From Microbacterium terrisoli (GTDB lineage: Bacteria > Actinomycetota > Actinomycetes > Actinomycetales > Microbacteriaceae), in assembly GCF_030866805.1 (NCBI RefSeq), contig NZ_CP133019.1, positions 372,001 through 436,000 on the forward strand: 64,000 nt of DNA, read 5' to 3'. A program made the position numbers and the translations under genes. The number at the start of each line of letters is the position of its first letter. The stretch's first letter is position 1. The notes under the pieces were generated by a model. The model did no database searches, had not been told where the DNA came from, and saw only the letters and a program-made list of their open reading frames with translations. Shown piece after piece: positions 8,608-16,540 of this stretch.

Positions 8608-9294
8608 TCATCCCGCGGCCGGCCGCCGGCCCGCTCGACGTGCGATGTGAACAGCCAGGCCGATCTCGCGGCGCAGCAGGATCTCGAGACGGCGCAGATC
8701 GCCGCTGCGGGCGGCGTAGACCAGTTCGCGCACGAGGTGCCGCTGCGCGGCATCCGGCGTCGCGTGCGTATGCGGGTCGGGTGCGGGCGGCCGCAGAAGT
8801 TCGTGGCGGGCGCGGCTGACCAGCTGGCGCGCGCCGACAGCGGACGTGTCGACGAGTCGGGCGATCCGCTCGTACGGATAGTCGAAGCCGACGCGCAGCA
8901 CGAATGCCGCACGCGCTGTCGGGGCCAGTCGCTGCGTGAGCAGAATCGCCGCCTGTTCGAGCGCTGCGTCGCGCTCGAATAGAGCCGCCGGGTCGTTCTC
9001 GGCCGTCGGTGCCATCGGCTGGTGCGCTGTCAGCACTTCATGTCGTGCGCGCGCGCACGCCAGTTCGTTGAGCGCGAGGTTGCGGGCCGTGCGGCTGAGG
9101 AACGCCGAGGGATCATGCACGCTCGAGCGGTCGCACCGCTGCCAGCGCAGCCAGGTCTCCTGCACCACGTCCTCGGCATCTGCCGCGTTGCGCAGTATCC
9201 GGTACGCGATCCCGAATGCGGTCCTGCGTGCGGCGGCGAAGTCCTCCAATCCCTCGTCGTCCCGCTTGGGCGATGCCTGTGTGCCCCTGCCCAT
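8608..9294 (-). CDS. ECF sigma factor with a truncated SnoaL-type extension
   Basis: 228 residues. Region 2 reads AFGIAYRILRNAADAEDVVQETWLRW and region 4 reads FDYPYERIARLVDTSAVGARQLVSRARHELL, which is ECF41/SigJ-like. After region 4 only the first helix of the SnoaL extension remains (HLVRELVYAARSGDLRRLEILLRR) before the stop; roughly 90 residues with the DGGGK-type and NPDKL-type motifs are missing. The GPWLPEP linker motif of ECF41 factors is also absent. GGGAG lies 6 bases before the ATG. It precedes the MarR gene and is divergent from the esterase. Confidence 0.75.
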   Translation of the reverse strand: MGRGTQASPKRDDEGLEDFAAARRTAFGIAYRILRNAADAEDVVQETWLRWQRCDRSSVHDPSAFLSRTARNLALNELACARARHEVLTAHQPMAPTAENDPAALFERDAALEQAAILLTQRLAPTARAAFVLRVGFDYPYERIARLVDTSAVGARQLVSRARHELLRPPAPDPHTHATPDAAQRHLVRELVYAARSGDLRRLEILLRREIGLAVHIARRAGRRPAAG

Positions 9295-9379
9295 GATTCA
9301 CTCCCGTCTCTCGGATGAGACGCCGGCGGAAGTCGCGGGAGCGGCTGAGGTCGGCGTCGACGCTCTGCATTTCCCCAAG

Positions 9380-9392
9380 GTACATCGTGTAC
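9380..9392. promoter_or_regulatory. Palindrome GTACA-TCG-TGTAC, candidate MarR operator
   Basis: Perfect 5-base arms around a 3-base centre in the 207-base divergent region between the ECF gene (start 9294) and the esterase (start 9502). A related TCGTACACAGG lies at 9415-9425. The half-site matches the dyad in front of the MarR gene. Confidence 0.5.
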
Positions 9393-9501
9393 AAGCAAAT
9401 AGGAAGCCTGGAAATCGTACACAGGAAAATAGCCCACACTGTCACGTCGACGCGGGCTGTCGGGTCTGTTCTGGTAACCGATCTCGACGAGAGGAACAGT
9501 C

Positions 9502-10470
9502 ATGCTCGATCACATCCTTCAACCAGAGGCCCGTGCGTTCGCCGACGCCGCAGCCGCACCCCCGGCGCTCGCCGACCGCGGCGTGGACGGGGCTCGCGAA
9601 CTGCTCGACACCGTGCAGGCGGCTCCCATCGATCTGCCCGCGGTCTCCGACGAGTGGATCACGGTGCCCGCGAGCGTCGGCGATGTTCGCGTGCGGATCG
9701 TCCGGCCGGTCGGCGCGACCGGGCTACTGCCGGTCGTGCTGTACATTCACGGCGGCGGCTGGGTGCTCGGCAACGCCGGCACCCACGACCGGCTCGTCCG
9801 TGAGCTCGCCACGGGCGTCGACGCCGCCGTCGTGTTCGTCGAATACGACCGGTCGCCCGAGGCGAGGCATCCGGTCGCCATCGAGCAGGCCTACGCCGTG
9901 GCGCAGTGGATCACCGACTCCGGCAGCGAGAACGGACTGGATGCCGCGTGCATGGCGATCGCCGGCGACTCGGTGGGCGGCAACATGGCCGCGGTGGTGG
10001 CCCTGCTGGCCAAGAGCCGCGGCGACGTCGTGTTCGTGCACCAGTCGCTGTACTACCCGGTGACCGACGCGGCGATGGACACCGCGAGTTATCGCGAGTT
10101 CGCCGAGGGGTACCACCTCACGGCCGCGGCGATGGCGTGGTTCTGGGACTGCTACCTGCCCGACGTCGAGGCCCGCAAAGCCGTCACCGCCTCGCCACTG
10201 CGCGTACCCGTCGACGATCTGATCGGGCTGCCGGAGGCCTTCGTGATCGTCGACGAGAACGACGTGCTGCGCGACGAGGGCGAGGAATACGCGCGGCACC
10301 TCATCCAGGCCGGTGTGCGCACGACTCTCGTGCGCTACGACGGCACGATCCATGACTTCATGATGCTGAACCCCCTGCGTCCGTCGGCTGCAACCGGCGC
10401 TGCGGTCGCGCAGGCGGTGGACGAGCTGCGCACGGCGCTTTCGTCACGCCCGCTCGTGGCATCCCGATAA
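9502..10470 (+). CDS. Alpha/beta hydrolase of the hormone-sensitive-lipase family
   Basis: 322 residues, no signal peptide, so a cytoplasmic carboxylesterase. The oxyanion-hole motif HGGGW is at 83-87, the nucleophile elbow GDSVGG at 155-160 (Ser157), the acid in DENDVLRDEG (about Asp254) and the base at His284 in IHDF. GAGAGGA lies before the ATG. It shares its upstream region with the divergent ECF/MarR unit and has the MarR-like palindrome about 110 bases upstream. Substrate unknown. Confidence 0.88.
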   Translation: MLDHILQPEARAFADAAAAPPALADRGVDGARELLDTVQAAPIDLPAVSDEWITVPASVGDVRVRIVRPVGATGLLPVVLYIHGGGWVLGNAGTHDRLVRELATGVDAAVVFVEYDRSPEARHPVAIEQAYAVAQWITDSGSENGLDAACMAIAGDSVGGNMAAVVALLAKSRGDVVFVHQSLYYPVTDAAMDTASYREFAEGYHLTAAAMAWFWDCYLPDVEARKAVTASPLRVPVDDLIGLPEAFVIVDENDVLRDEGEEYARHLIQAGVRTTLVRYDGTIHDFMMLNPLRPSAATGAAVAQAVDELRTALSSRPLVASR

Positions 10471-10504
10471 CCCATCCGCACGATCACACAGAAAGAAGAA
10501 GGAA

Positions 10505-11251
10505 ATGTCAGATCAGAAACCCACCGTCGTCCTCGTCCACGGCGCGTTCGCTGAATCGGCGTCATGGAACGGCGTCATCGCGCGGCTGCACGAGCACGGC
10601 GTCGTGGCCATCGCCGCAGCGAACCCGCTGCGCTCGCTGTCGGGGGATGCCGCGTACGTGCGCGACGTCATCGCCTCGGTCAGCGGCCCGGTCATCCTCG
10701 TCGGACACTCATACGGCGGCATGGTGATCACCGAGGCCGCCGCAGACAACGACGCGGTCGTCGGGCTCGTATACGTCGCGGCGTTCGTGCCGGGCACCGG
10801 CCAGAGCGCGTTCGAGCTGTCCACGAGCGCCCCGGGCAGCTCGCTCGGCGACGCCCTCACCGCGTACCCGGTCGCGAGCGGCGGCAACGAGTTCGCGATC
10901 CGTCAGGACGTGTTCCATCGCCAGTTCGCCGCCGACGTCTCACACGAAGAGGCCACTCTGATGGCCGCCACGCAGCGCCCCGTCACCGAGGCTGCGCTGT
11001 CGGAGGGGCTGCCCACCGCTCACCCGGCGTGGGCGTCCATACCGTCATGGCACGTATTCGGCGACGCCGACCTGAACATCCCGGTGGCGGTCCACCGAGC
11101 GGGCGCACAGCGGGCCGGCGCCCGCGGTGTGACCGAGATCGCCGGCGCGTCGCACGCGATCTCGGTGTCGCAACCGGATGCGGTCGCAGCCACGATCGGC
11201 GAAGCGGGAAGGGCGTACGTGGCCCCGCTCGCCGCGCCCGCCTCGGCCTGA
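10505..11251 (+). CDS. Alpha/beta hydrolase, EstC-like
   Basis: 248 residues. VLVHGAFAESASWNGVI, GHSYGG at 67-72 (Ser69), Asp in FGDADLNIP and His in AGASHAIS give a complete triad of the esterase/haloperoxidase-like alpha/beta hydrolases. AGAAGGA lies just upstream of the ATG, and the gap to the preceding esterase is 34 bases, so the two form an operon ended by the strong hairpin at 11262. Cytoplasmic; substrate unknown. Confidence 0.85.
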   Translation: MSDQKPTVVLVHGAFAESASWNGVIARLHEHGVVAIAAANPLRSLSGDAAYVRDVIASVSGPVILVGHSYGGMVITEAAADNDAVVGLVYVAAFVPGTGQSAFELSTSAPGSSLGDALTAYPVASGGNEFAIRQDVFHRQFAADVSHEEATLMAATQRPVTEAALSEGLPTAHPAWASIPSWHVFGDADLNIPVAVHRAGAQRAGARGVTEIAGASHAISVSQPDAVAATIGEAGRAYVAPLAAPASA

Positions 11252-11261
11252 CACGAGAAGA

Positions 11262-11292
11262 GGGGCGCCGCGCACCTCGTGCGCGGCGCCCC
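11262..11292. terminator. Bidirectional hairpin terminator
   Basis: Perfect 14-bp GC-rich stem GGGGCGCCGCGCAC / GTGCGCGGCGCCCC with a 3-base loop, between the convergent hydrolase (ends 11251) and NmrA paralogue 2 (ends 11304). No strong T-run, as is common in high-GC actinobacteria. Confidence 0.8.
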
Positions 11293-11303
11293 TTGTGGTG
11301 CGA

Positions 11304-12062
11304 CTACCGGCGTGGGGGGTTGGCCGGAAGCCACTCGGCGAGCGTCGTCGAGAAGATCTCGGCGCCGTCGACGGGGATGAGCGTGCGCTCCTCGATGAGG
11401 GCCCCGTAGTAGGGCGCTTCGTCGTCACGCACGACCTCGCGAGCGTCGCCGCGGAACGTCAGCCCGCGTCGGATGAACTCGTCCAGTCCGAACTGCTCGG
11501 GGCCGGCGACCTCGATGTCGGTGTTCAGCGGTGCGCCCGCCGCGACCCGGGCGACCGCTGTCGCGACATCCTCCGCTGCCATCGGCTGGATCAGCGCGCC
11601 CGGCAGGCGCACCATGCCGTTCACCGTCGAGATGTCGGCGATCGACCCGATGAACTCGAAGAACTGCGTCGCGTGCACCAGCGAGTACGGCACGCCCGAT
11701 TCACGGATCAGCAGCTCCTGCGCGACCTTGGCGGCGAAGTACGAGATCTGCTGCGGCCGGTTGGTGCCGACGATGGTGAGGGCGACATGGTGCGTGACAC
11801 CCGCCGCCTTCTCTGCGGTCAGCAAGTTCGTCGTCGAGGTGGTAAAGAAGTCGAGCACGGCTTGCTGTTCGAACGACGGCGAGTTCGAGACATCCACCAC
11901 CACATCGGCGCCCGCGAGCGCGCCCGACAGTCCCTCGCCGGTGATGGTGTTCACCCCGGTGCTGGGTGCGGCCGGGACCGCATCGTGCCCGTGGGCGATG
12001 AGCTTTTCGACGACCTTCGATCCGATCAGTCCGGTGCCGCCGATCACGACGATACGTGCCAT
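11304..12062 (-). CDS. NmrA-like NAD(P)-binding oxidoreductase, paralogue 2
   Basis: 252 residues from the ATG at 12062 (GAGAGGA 6 bases upstream). GGTGLIG binds the dinucleotide; DVSNSPSFEQQAVLDFF, VALTIVGTNR, YFAAKVAQELLIRESG and VHATQFFEF align by eye with the paralogues at 7245 and 13423. It has its own ECF41-type promoter (12106-12135) although it lies directly downstream of the ECF41 operon. Substrate and direction of catalysis are unknown. Confidence 0.8.
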   Translation of the reverse strand: MARIVVIGGTGLIGSKVVEKLIAHGHDAVPAAPSTGVNTITGEGLSGALAGADVVVDVSNSPSFEQQAVLDFFTTSTTNLLTAEKAAGVTHHVALTIVGTNRPQQISYFAAKVAQELLIRESGVPYSLVHATQFFEFIGSIADISTVNGMVRLPGALIQPMAAEDVATAVARVAAGAPLNTDIEVAGPEQFGLDEFIRRGLTFRGDAREVVRDDEAPYYGALIEERTLIPVDGAEIFSTTLAEWLPANPPRR

Positions 12063-12105
12063 GTCAGTTCCTCTCGTTCGGCGTGCTGATGCGCGCTCTG
12101 CAAGA

Positions 12106-12135
12106 GATGACCGGATGCCGCGCTCCGGTGTGACA
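12106..12135 (-). promoter_or_regulatory. ECF41-type promoter P2
   Basis: On the minus strand TGTCACA (12135-12129), a 16-base spacer, then GGTCATC (12112-12106), 44 bases before the NmrA start at 12062. Box sequences and spacing match P1 and P3. Confidence 0.78.
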
Positions 12136-12170
12136 CGCCGGCATGACGTCACGCACAGGCCGCCGCGACG

Positions 12171-12548
12171 TCATGCCCACGTCGTGAGCTTGAGCGGGTT
12201 GAACACGCCCCACAGCCGCGTGATGCGGCCGCGGCGCGTCTCGACCACGATGACGCCGTGCACCCGACCGTCGCGCCGCAGTACGATCCCGGGCATTCCG
12301 GTGGCCTCGGACAGTTCCCATTCGTGCCGTACCTCGGGCGGGGTCATCCTCAGCAGCGCGGCGGCTACACCCGGCGCCCCGCGCACGGGATGGTCCGCGG
12401 TCGAACCCAGCCCGTCCGTGGTGAGCACGACCCGGCGGTGCAGCACACGGGTCAGGACGGCGGCATCCTGCGCCCGCCACGCGTCGATCAGGTGGCGTGC
12501 CGCATCCTGCCCGCCCGGTCGGCCGGCGTCGGGGCGCCGGCCCGTCAT
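12171..12548 (-). CDS. Free-standing SnoaL/NTF2-like protein related to the ECF41 extension
   Basis: 125 residues. The ATG shares one base with the stop of the ECF41 gene (TGATG), so it is cotranslated. It opens with DAARHLIDAWRAQDAAVLTRVL, a SnoaL first helix, then TDGLGST at 44-50 and FNPLKL near 116-121. These match in order and place the DGGGK-type and NPDKL-type motifs of the ECF41 C-terminal domain, which here read DGNGVK and SPDKL in the neighbouring sigma factor. It is therefore likely a split-off or duplicated regulatory domain acting with an ECF factor, though a small enzyme of the SnoaL fold is possible. Confidence 0.7.
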   Translation of the reverse strand: MTGRRPDAGRPGGQDAARHLIDAWRAQDAAVLTRVLHRRVVLTTDGLGSTADHPVRGAPGVAAALLRMTPPEVRHEWELSEATGMPGIVLRRDGRVHGVIVVETRRGRITRLWGVFNPLKLTTWA

Positions 12549-13426
12549 CACGCTCCTGCCGGCACCACGTGGTGCAGCTTGTCGGGGCTCATGATCCACA
12601 GCAGGCGGCGGATCCCGTCGGCGTCGACGACGGCGGTGAGCACCGTGGTGACGACACCGCGCTCGACGAGGGCGACGGCGGGCAGGCCGTTCACCGTCAC
12701 CCATTCGATCGCCTTGCCCCGCCAGAAGTGACTCGAGAACGCCGCGACGAAATTCGCGACCCGCGTGCGTCCGGGCACCGGGATGCGCGCGGCGAGCTTC
12801 ACGCCGTTGCCGTCCGTATAGCTGATCACGTCGTCGGTGAACAGCGCCTCCAGCTGTTCCGTCTCGCCGCGCTGTGCGGCGGCCAGGAACGCCTCGAGCA
12901 GACGGCGGTGGGTCGCGGCATCCGTCGTCGCATGCCGCGACGAACCGAGATGCTTTCGGGCGCGGCTGACGAGCTGCCGCGCGGCGACGGGCGTGGTCTG
13001 CACGATCTCGGCGATCCGTTCGTAGGGATAGTCGAGCGCCTCGCGCAGCACGTACGCCGCTCGTTCGGTGGGGGTGAGCTTCTCGAGCAGGATCAGCACC
13101 GCATACTCGATCGACTCGGCGCGCTCCGCGCCCAGACCCGGGTCGTCTTCGATGTTGACGGGTTCGGGCAGCCACGGGCCGATATAGGTCTCGCGACGCA
13201 CGCGCGCCGACTGCAGCGCATTGATCGACAGGCGCGTCGTGATCGTGGTGAGAAACGCCGCAGGCTCGCGGATCTGGGACCGGTCTGCGGTCTGCCACCG
13301 GATCCACGCGTCCTGCAGCACATCTTCGGCGTCGGCGACGGTGCCGAGCATCCGGTAGGCGATGCCGAACAGCCGACGCCGCTGCTCGGTGAACCGCTCT
13401 GCGGCGAGATCGAGGCCGCTCGTCAT
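12548..13426 (-). CDS. ECF41-type sigma factor with fused SnoaL regulatory domain
   Basis: 292 residues. Region 2 is about 8-80 (RLFGIAYRMLGTVADAEDVLQDAWIRW) and region 4 about 110-160 (YPYERIAEIVQTTPVAARQLVSRARKHL). The linker YIGPWLPEP at 81-89 is characteristic of ECF41/SigJ. Residues 173-292 form the SnoaL-like extension, with DGNGVK at 205-210 and SPDKL at 280-284. In known ECF41 proteins this extension controls activity in place of an anti-sigma factor. The ATG overlaps the stop of the NmrA gene by four bases. The operon NmrA-ECF41-SnoaL starts at promoter P3, so autoregulation is likely. Confidence 0.88.
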   Translation of the reverse strand: MTSGLDLAAERFTEQRRRLFGIAYRMLGTVADAEDVLQDAWIRWQTADRSQIREPAAFLTTITTRLSINALQSARVRRETYIGPWLPEPVNIEDDPGLGAERAESIEYAVLILLEKLTPTERAAYVLREALDYPYERIAEIVQTTPVAARQLVSRARKHLGSSRHATTDAATHRRLLEAFLAAAQRGETEQLEALFTDDVISYTDGNGVKLAARIPVPGRTRVANFVAAFSSHFWRGKAIEWVTVNGLPAVALVERGVVTTVLTAVVDADGIRRLLWIMSPDKLHHVVPAGA

Positions 13427-14175
13427 CGCGCGGTTCCCTGCCAGTCGGCGAAATGTGTCGGGGCCAGTCTGGCACTCGGTGCGGGCAGCAGGTCGCGGCG
13501 TCCGACCTCGGCGCCGAAGTACCTGCCGAGCGGGTCGGGCACCACCTGCCGGGCATCGCCCAGGAACGTCATCTCGCGCCGCAGCAGGTCACCCAGCTCG
13601 AACACGTCGGGTCCGGCGTGCTCGACGATGTCGCCCGCCGGCGCTTCGGTCAGCGACGTCGCGACCGCGGCGGCCACATCGTCGGCGGCCATCGGCTGGA
13701 TGAGCACATCGGCCACGTGGGCGACCCCGCTGTGGGTGGCATCGTCGGCGATCGTACGCAGGAACTCGAAGAACTGCGTACCGTGCACGATCGTGTAGGG
13801 ACGCCCCGATTCGCGGATGAGCCGCTCCTGCTGCGCCTTCGCGATGAAATATCCGCCCTGACTGGCCGCGAGGCGGTCGGTGCCGACGACCGACAGGGCG
13901 ATGTGGTGTGCGACGCCTGCCGCCGCGCCGTAGGTCAGCAGGTTCAGGGTCGAGCCGTAGAAGAACTCCTGGGCGCCGCGCTCGTCGGTGTACGACGAGT
14001 TCGAGACGTCGATGAGGGCGTGGGCGCCCTCGAGCGCCGCGGCCAGTCCCTCGCCGGTGAAGGAATTGACGCCGGTGGCGCGGGATGCCGCGACCACGTC
14101 GTGTCCGTCATCCTGCAGTCTGCGCACCACGCGTGCGCCGATCAGTCCGGTACCGCCCACCACTGCGACTCGCAT
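13423..14175 (-). CDS. NmrA-like NAD(P)-binding oxidoreductase, paralogue 3 (ECF41-linked)
   Basis: 250 residues. GGTGLIG near the N terminus, SRATGVNSFTGEGLAAAL, DVSNSSYTDERGAQEFF, YFIAKAQQERLIRESG and VHGTQFFEF mark the same atypical SDR family as the genes at 7245 and 11304. It is first in the operon with the ECF41 sigma factor, the usual position of the COE partner gene of ECF41 factors. AAGG lies 7 bases before the ATG. Reaction unknown. Confidence 0.82.
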   Translation of the reverse strand: MRVAVVGGTGLIGARVVRRLQDDGHDVVAASRATGVNSFTGEGLAAALEGAHALIDVSNSSYTDERGAQEFFYGSTLNLLTYGAAAGVAHHIALSVVGTDRLAASQGGYFIAKAQQERLIRESGRPYTIVHGTQFFEFLRTIADDATHSGVAHVADVLIQPMAADDVAAAVATSLTEAPAGDIVEHAGPDVFELGDLLRREMTFLGDARQVVPDPLGRYFGAEVGRRDLLPAPSARLAPTHFADWQGTAR

Positions 14176-14223
14176 GTCGTCACCTTCCCTGTCGCTCGTG
14201 CCGCGGTCGCGGCACCCCTCAGG

Positions 14224-14253
14224 GATGACCGGGTGGGCGGGCGATCTGTGACA
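14224..14253 (-). promoter_or_regulatory. ECF41-type promoter P3
   Basis: On the minus strand TGTCACA (14253-14247), a 16-base spacer, then GGTCATC (14230-14224), 49 bases before the NmrA-ECF41 operon start at 14175. It is identical in boxes and spacing to P2. Confidence 0.78.
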
Positions 14254-14301
14254 ACGGCACCGGGGCAGGCATCGGGGCAGGATGCCGTACCCGCGCCGTC
14301 G

Positions 14302-15348
14302 TCAGTGGAAGCCGCCGGTCAGCCAGATCACGCTCAGCGACGTCGCGGCGACCAGCACCCACAGCACCGCGCCCAGCAGCAAAGGCCGCAGGCCTGCGCG
14401 GCGGAGGGCCGCGGCATCCGTCGACAGACCTATGGCTGCCAGTGCCACCGCGATCAAGAAGATGCTTGCGGCGACCAGAAAGGACTGCAGTCCGGGCGTG
14501 ATGACCCCGAGCGAATGGATCACCGCGACCACGAGAAAGCCGATCAGGAACCACGGCACGAGCTTGCCGATCTGGCGTGCCGACATGCCCGATCCCGCAT
14601 CGCGGCGCGCTTCGACGACGGCGAGGGTGACCGTGATCGGAATGATCATGAGGGTGCGCACGAGCTTGACCACGACGGCGTAGCCGAGGGCCAGTGCGCT
14701 GAACACGCTCGCGGTCGCCACGACCGAGCTGGTGTCATTGACCGCGGTTCCGGCGAACAGACCGAAGGTGTGCGGGTCCATGTTCAGCAGGTGGCCGATC
14801 GCGGGGAAGATCACGACGGCGAGGATGTTGAACAGGAAGATCGTCGAGATGGCGTAGGCGACCTCGGCGCTGGCAGCCCCGATGACCGGCGCGACGGCCG
14901 CGATCGCCGAGGCGCCGCAGATTCCCGTTCCGACGCCGATGAGGGTGCGCAGGCGGGGCTCGATGCCCATGGCGCGGCCGATGGCCCACGCACCGAACAA
15001 GCACACCGCGAGCGAAGACAGCATGACCGGCAGCGACTCGAGCCCGACCTGGAAGATGCTCACGAGCGAGAGCTGTGCGCCCAGCAGCACGACCGCGCAC
15101 TGCAGCAGGAATTTCGAGCTGTAGGCGATGCCGGCCCGCAGCCGCTCGTGCGGCCGGCGCACCAGTGCGATCGCGACCCCGATGACGATGGCCGGCACTG
15201 CCGCGCCCAGGATCGGCACGATGCGGCCGATGAAGGTCGCTGCCACGGCGATGAGCACGCACGCGGCGACGCCCGGCCAGACCTCGAGCGCTCGCCGGCC
15301 GAGGCGGTGGGGGAGCGTGGGCACGGGAGTCAACTGCACGGGTTCCAT
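14302..15348 (-). CDS. YeiH-family putative sulfate exporter
   Basis: 348 residues with about ten membrane helices, an inner-membrane protein. GIAYSSKFLLQCAVVLLGAQLSL, GICGASAIAAVAPVIGA and FAGTAVNDTSSVVATASVF are hallmarks of the YeiH/UPF0324 family. The LysR gene diverges from it, as yeiE and yeiH do in enterobacteria, which supports a sulfur-oxyanion or related anion role, though the substrate is not proven for the family. The start at MEPVQLTP (15348) is the first plausible one; the ribosome site is weak. Confidence 0.85.
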   Translation of the reverse strand: MEPVQLTPVPTLPHRLGRRALEVWPGVAACVLIAVAATFIGRIVPILGAAVPAIVIGVAIALVRRPHERLRAGIAYSSKFLLQCAVVLLGAQLSLVSIFQVGLESLPVMLSSLAVCLFGAWAIGRAMGIEPRLRTLIGVGTGICGASAIAAVAPVIGAASAEVAYAISTIFLFNILAVVIFPAIGHLLNMDPHTFGLFAGTAVNDTSSVVATASVFSALALGYAVVVKLVRTLMIIPITVTLAVVEARRDAGSGMSARQIGKLVPWFLIGFLVVAVIHSLGVITPGLQSFLVAASIFLIAVALAAIGLSTDAAALRRAGLRPLLLGAVLWVLVAATSLSVIWLTGGFH

Positions 15349-15387
15349 GTTGGCGCAGCCGGCCTCGGTGTCGGAACCCGGCGGTAA

Positions 15388-15403
15388 CTTGTAGTGACAC
15401 AAG
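15388..15403. promoter_or_regulatory. Candidate LysR-box between yeiH-like and lysR genes
   Basis: CTTGT-AGTGAC-ACAAG, a 5-base inverted repeat that contains a T-N11-A LysR core. It sits 40 bases from the yeiH-like start and 52 bases from the LysR start. Confidence 0.6.
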
Positions 15404-15454
15404 CTGGGCTTGTGGTCGGGGGCGGGCGAGGCCAGGGGAGCGGAGGAGGTCGCG

Positions 15455-16480
15455 ATGCACAGGCATGTGCCGGATCTTGCCGCGCTGGAATTGATGGATG
15501 CCGTGGCCCGCACGGGCAGCATGACCGCGGCGGCGCACGAGCTGCACGTCACCCAGCAGGCAGTGTCGAACCGGATTCGCTCGGCGGAGCGCCTGATGGG
15601 GGTCGAACTGTTCGTGCGCTCGCCGCAGGGCGCCCGGCTCACCGCCGACGGGGAATCGGTCATCGCGTGGGCCCGTGACGTGCTTGCCGCCGCCGGCCGG
15701 ATGGGTGCCGCGCTCGACCTGCTGCGTGGTTCGGCGACGCGCACGCTGACGGTCGGCGGCAGCCAGACCATCGCCGCGCACCTGCTGCCGGGATGGATGC
15801 TGCAGCTGCGCGAGCGGCAGCTGGCAGCAGGGCAGGATGCCACGACCGTGCGCCTGCGCACCGGCAACAGCGCCGAGATCGGGCGCCTGGTGCGCTCGGG
15901 CGGCCTGGACCTCGGGTTCATCGAGAGCCCGACCGTACCGGCCGATCTCGGTTCGACCACCGTGGCGCGCGATCGGCTCGTGGTGGCCGTGCCTCCGGGA
16001 CACCTGTGGGCGACGGGTGACGGCCCGGGTCCGGGGTCGGGTGCGGGTGCGGGGTTGGATGCGGGGTCGGGTGCGGGTGCACGGTTGGATGCGGTGCCGG
16101 GTGCGGGTGCGGGGTCGGGCGTGGTATCGGGTGCAGTGCCCCTTGCGACGCTGGCCGCGACGCCACTGGTCGTGCGCGAGCGGGGGAGCGGCACTCGGTC
16201 GGCGTACGAGCTCGCCGTGAGAGAGCGTCTCGGCACGGAGCCCGCAGAACCCGCGCTCGAACTGGCCACAGCCGTCGCGGTCCTGTCGGCTGTCGCCGGC
16301 GGGGTCGCACCCGCTGTGCTCAGCGAGCTCGCGATCGCCGACGACGTCGAGCTCGGACGGGTGCGCCAGGTGGCGATCGAGGGCGCCGCCGTGACCCGAC
16401 CGCTGACCGCCGTGTGGCGCGGAGGCTCCGGCGACCTGCGCGGCGCCGCCCGGCTCCTGGTCGAGATCGCCGCGTCGTAG
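15455..16480 (+). CDS. LysR-family transcriptional regulator (YeiE-like) with a Gly/Ala-rich insertion
   Basis: 341 residues from the ATG at 15455; AGGAGG lies 5 bases upstream. The winged HTH covers about 8-66 (ELMDAVARTGSMTAAAHELHVTQQAVSNRI). The effector-binding domain follows from about 95 (TLTVGGSQTIAAHLLPGWM; GGLDLGFIESPTVPADL). Residues 189-228 are a low-complexity stretch of Gly, Ala, Ser and Asp inserted at the hinge between VAVPPGHLW and VPLATLAATPLVVRERGSGTR; family members have a short loop there. It probably controls the divergent YeiH-like exporter. Confidence 0.85.
   Translation: MHRHVPDLAALELMDAVARTGSMTAAAHELHVTQQAVSNRIRSAERLMGVELFVRSPQGARLTADGESVIAWARDVLAAAGRMGAALDLLRGSATRTLTVGGSQTIAAHLLPGWMLQLRERQLAAGQDATTVRLRTGNSAEIGRLVRSGGLDLGFIESPTVPADLGSTTVARDRLVVAVPPGHLWATGDGPGPGSGAGAGLDAGSGAGARLDAVPGAGAGSGVVSGAVPLATLAATPLVVRERGSGTRSAYELAVRERLGTEPAEPALELATAVAVLSAVAGGVAPAVLSELAIADDVELGRVRQVAIEGAAVTRPLTAVWRGGSGDLRGAARLLVEIAAS
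16019..16138 (+). repeat. Degenerate G-rich tandem repeat inside the LysR gene
   Basis: Repeated GTCGGGTGCGGGTGC-like units joined by TTGGATGCG, encoding Gly-Ser-Gly-Ala and Leu-Asp-Ala runs. It keeps the reading frame. Confidence 0.8.
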
Positions 16481-16540
16481 CCCCGCCGGTCCGGCTCCGC
16501 TTTCCGTCTCGCGCATCCGGTCGGGCCGCGGCATCCCGCC

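Noticed and set aside
9295..9501. Small gene in the ECF/esterase divergent region
   Set aside because: The open frames there overlap the sigma-factor start in other frames; the region is better explained by operators and promoters.
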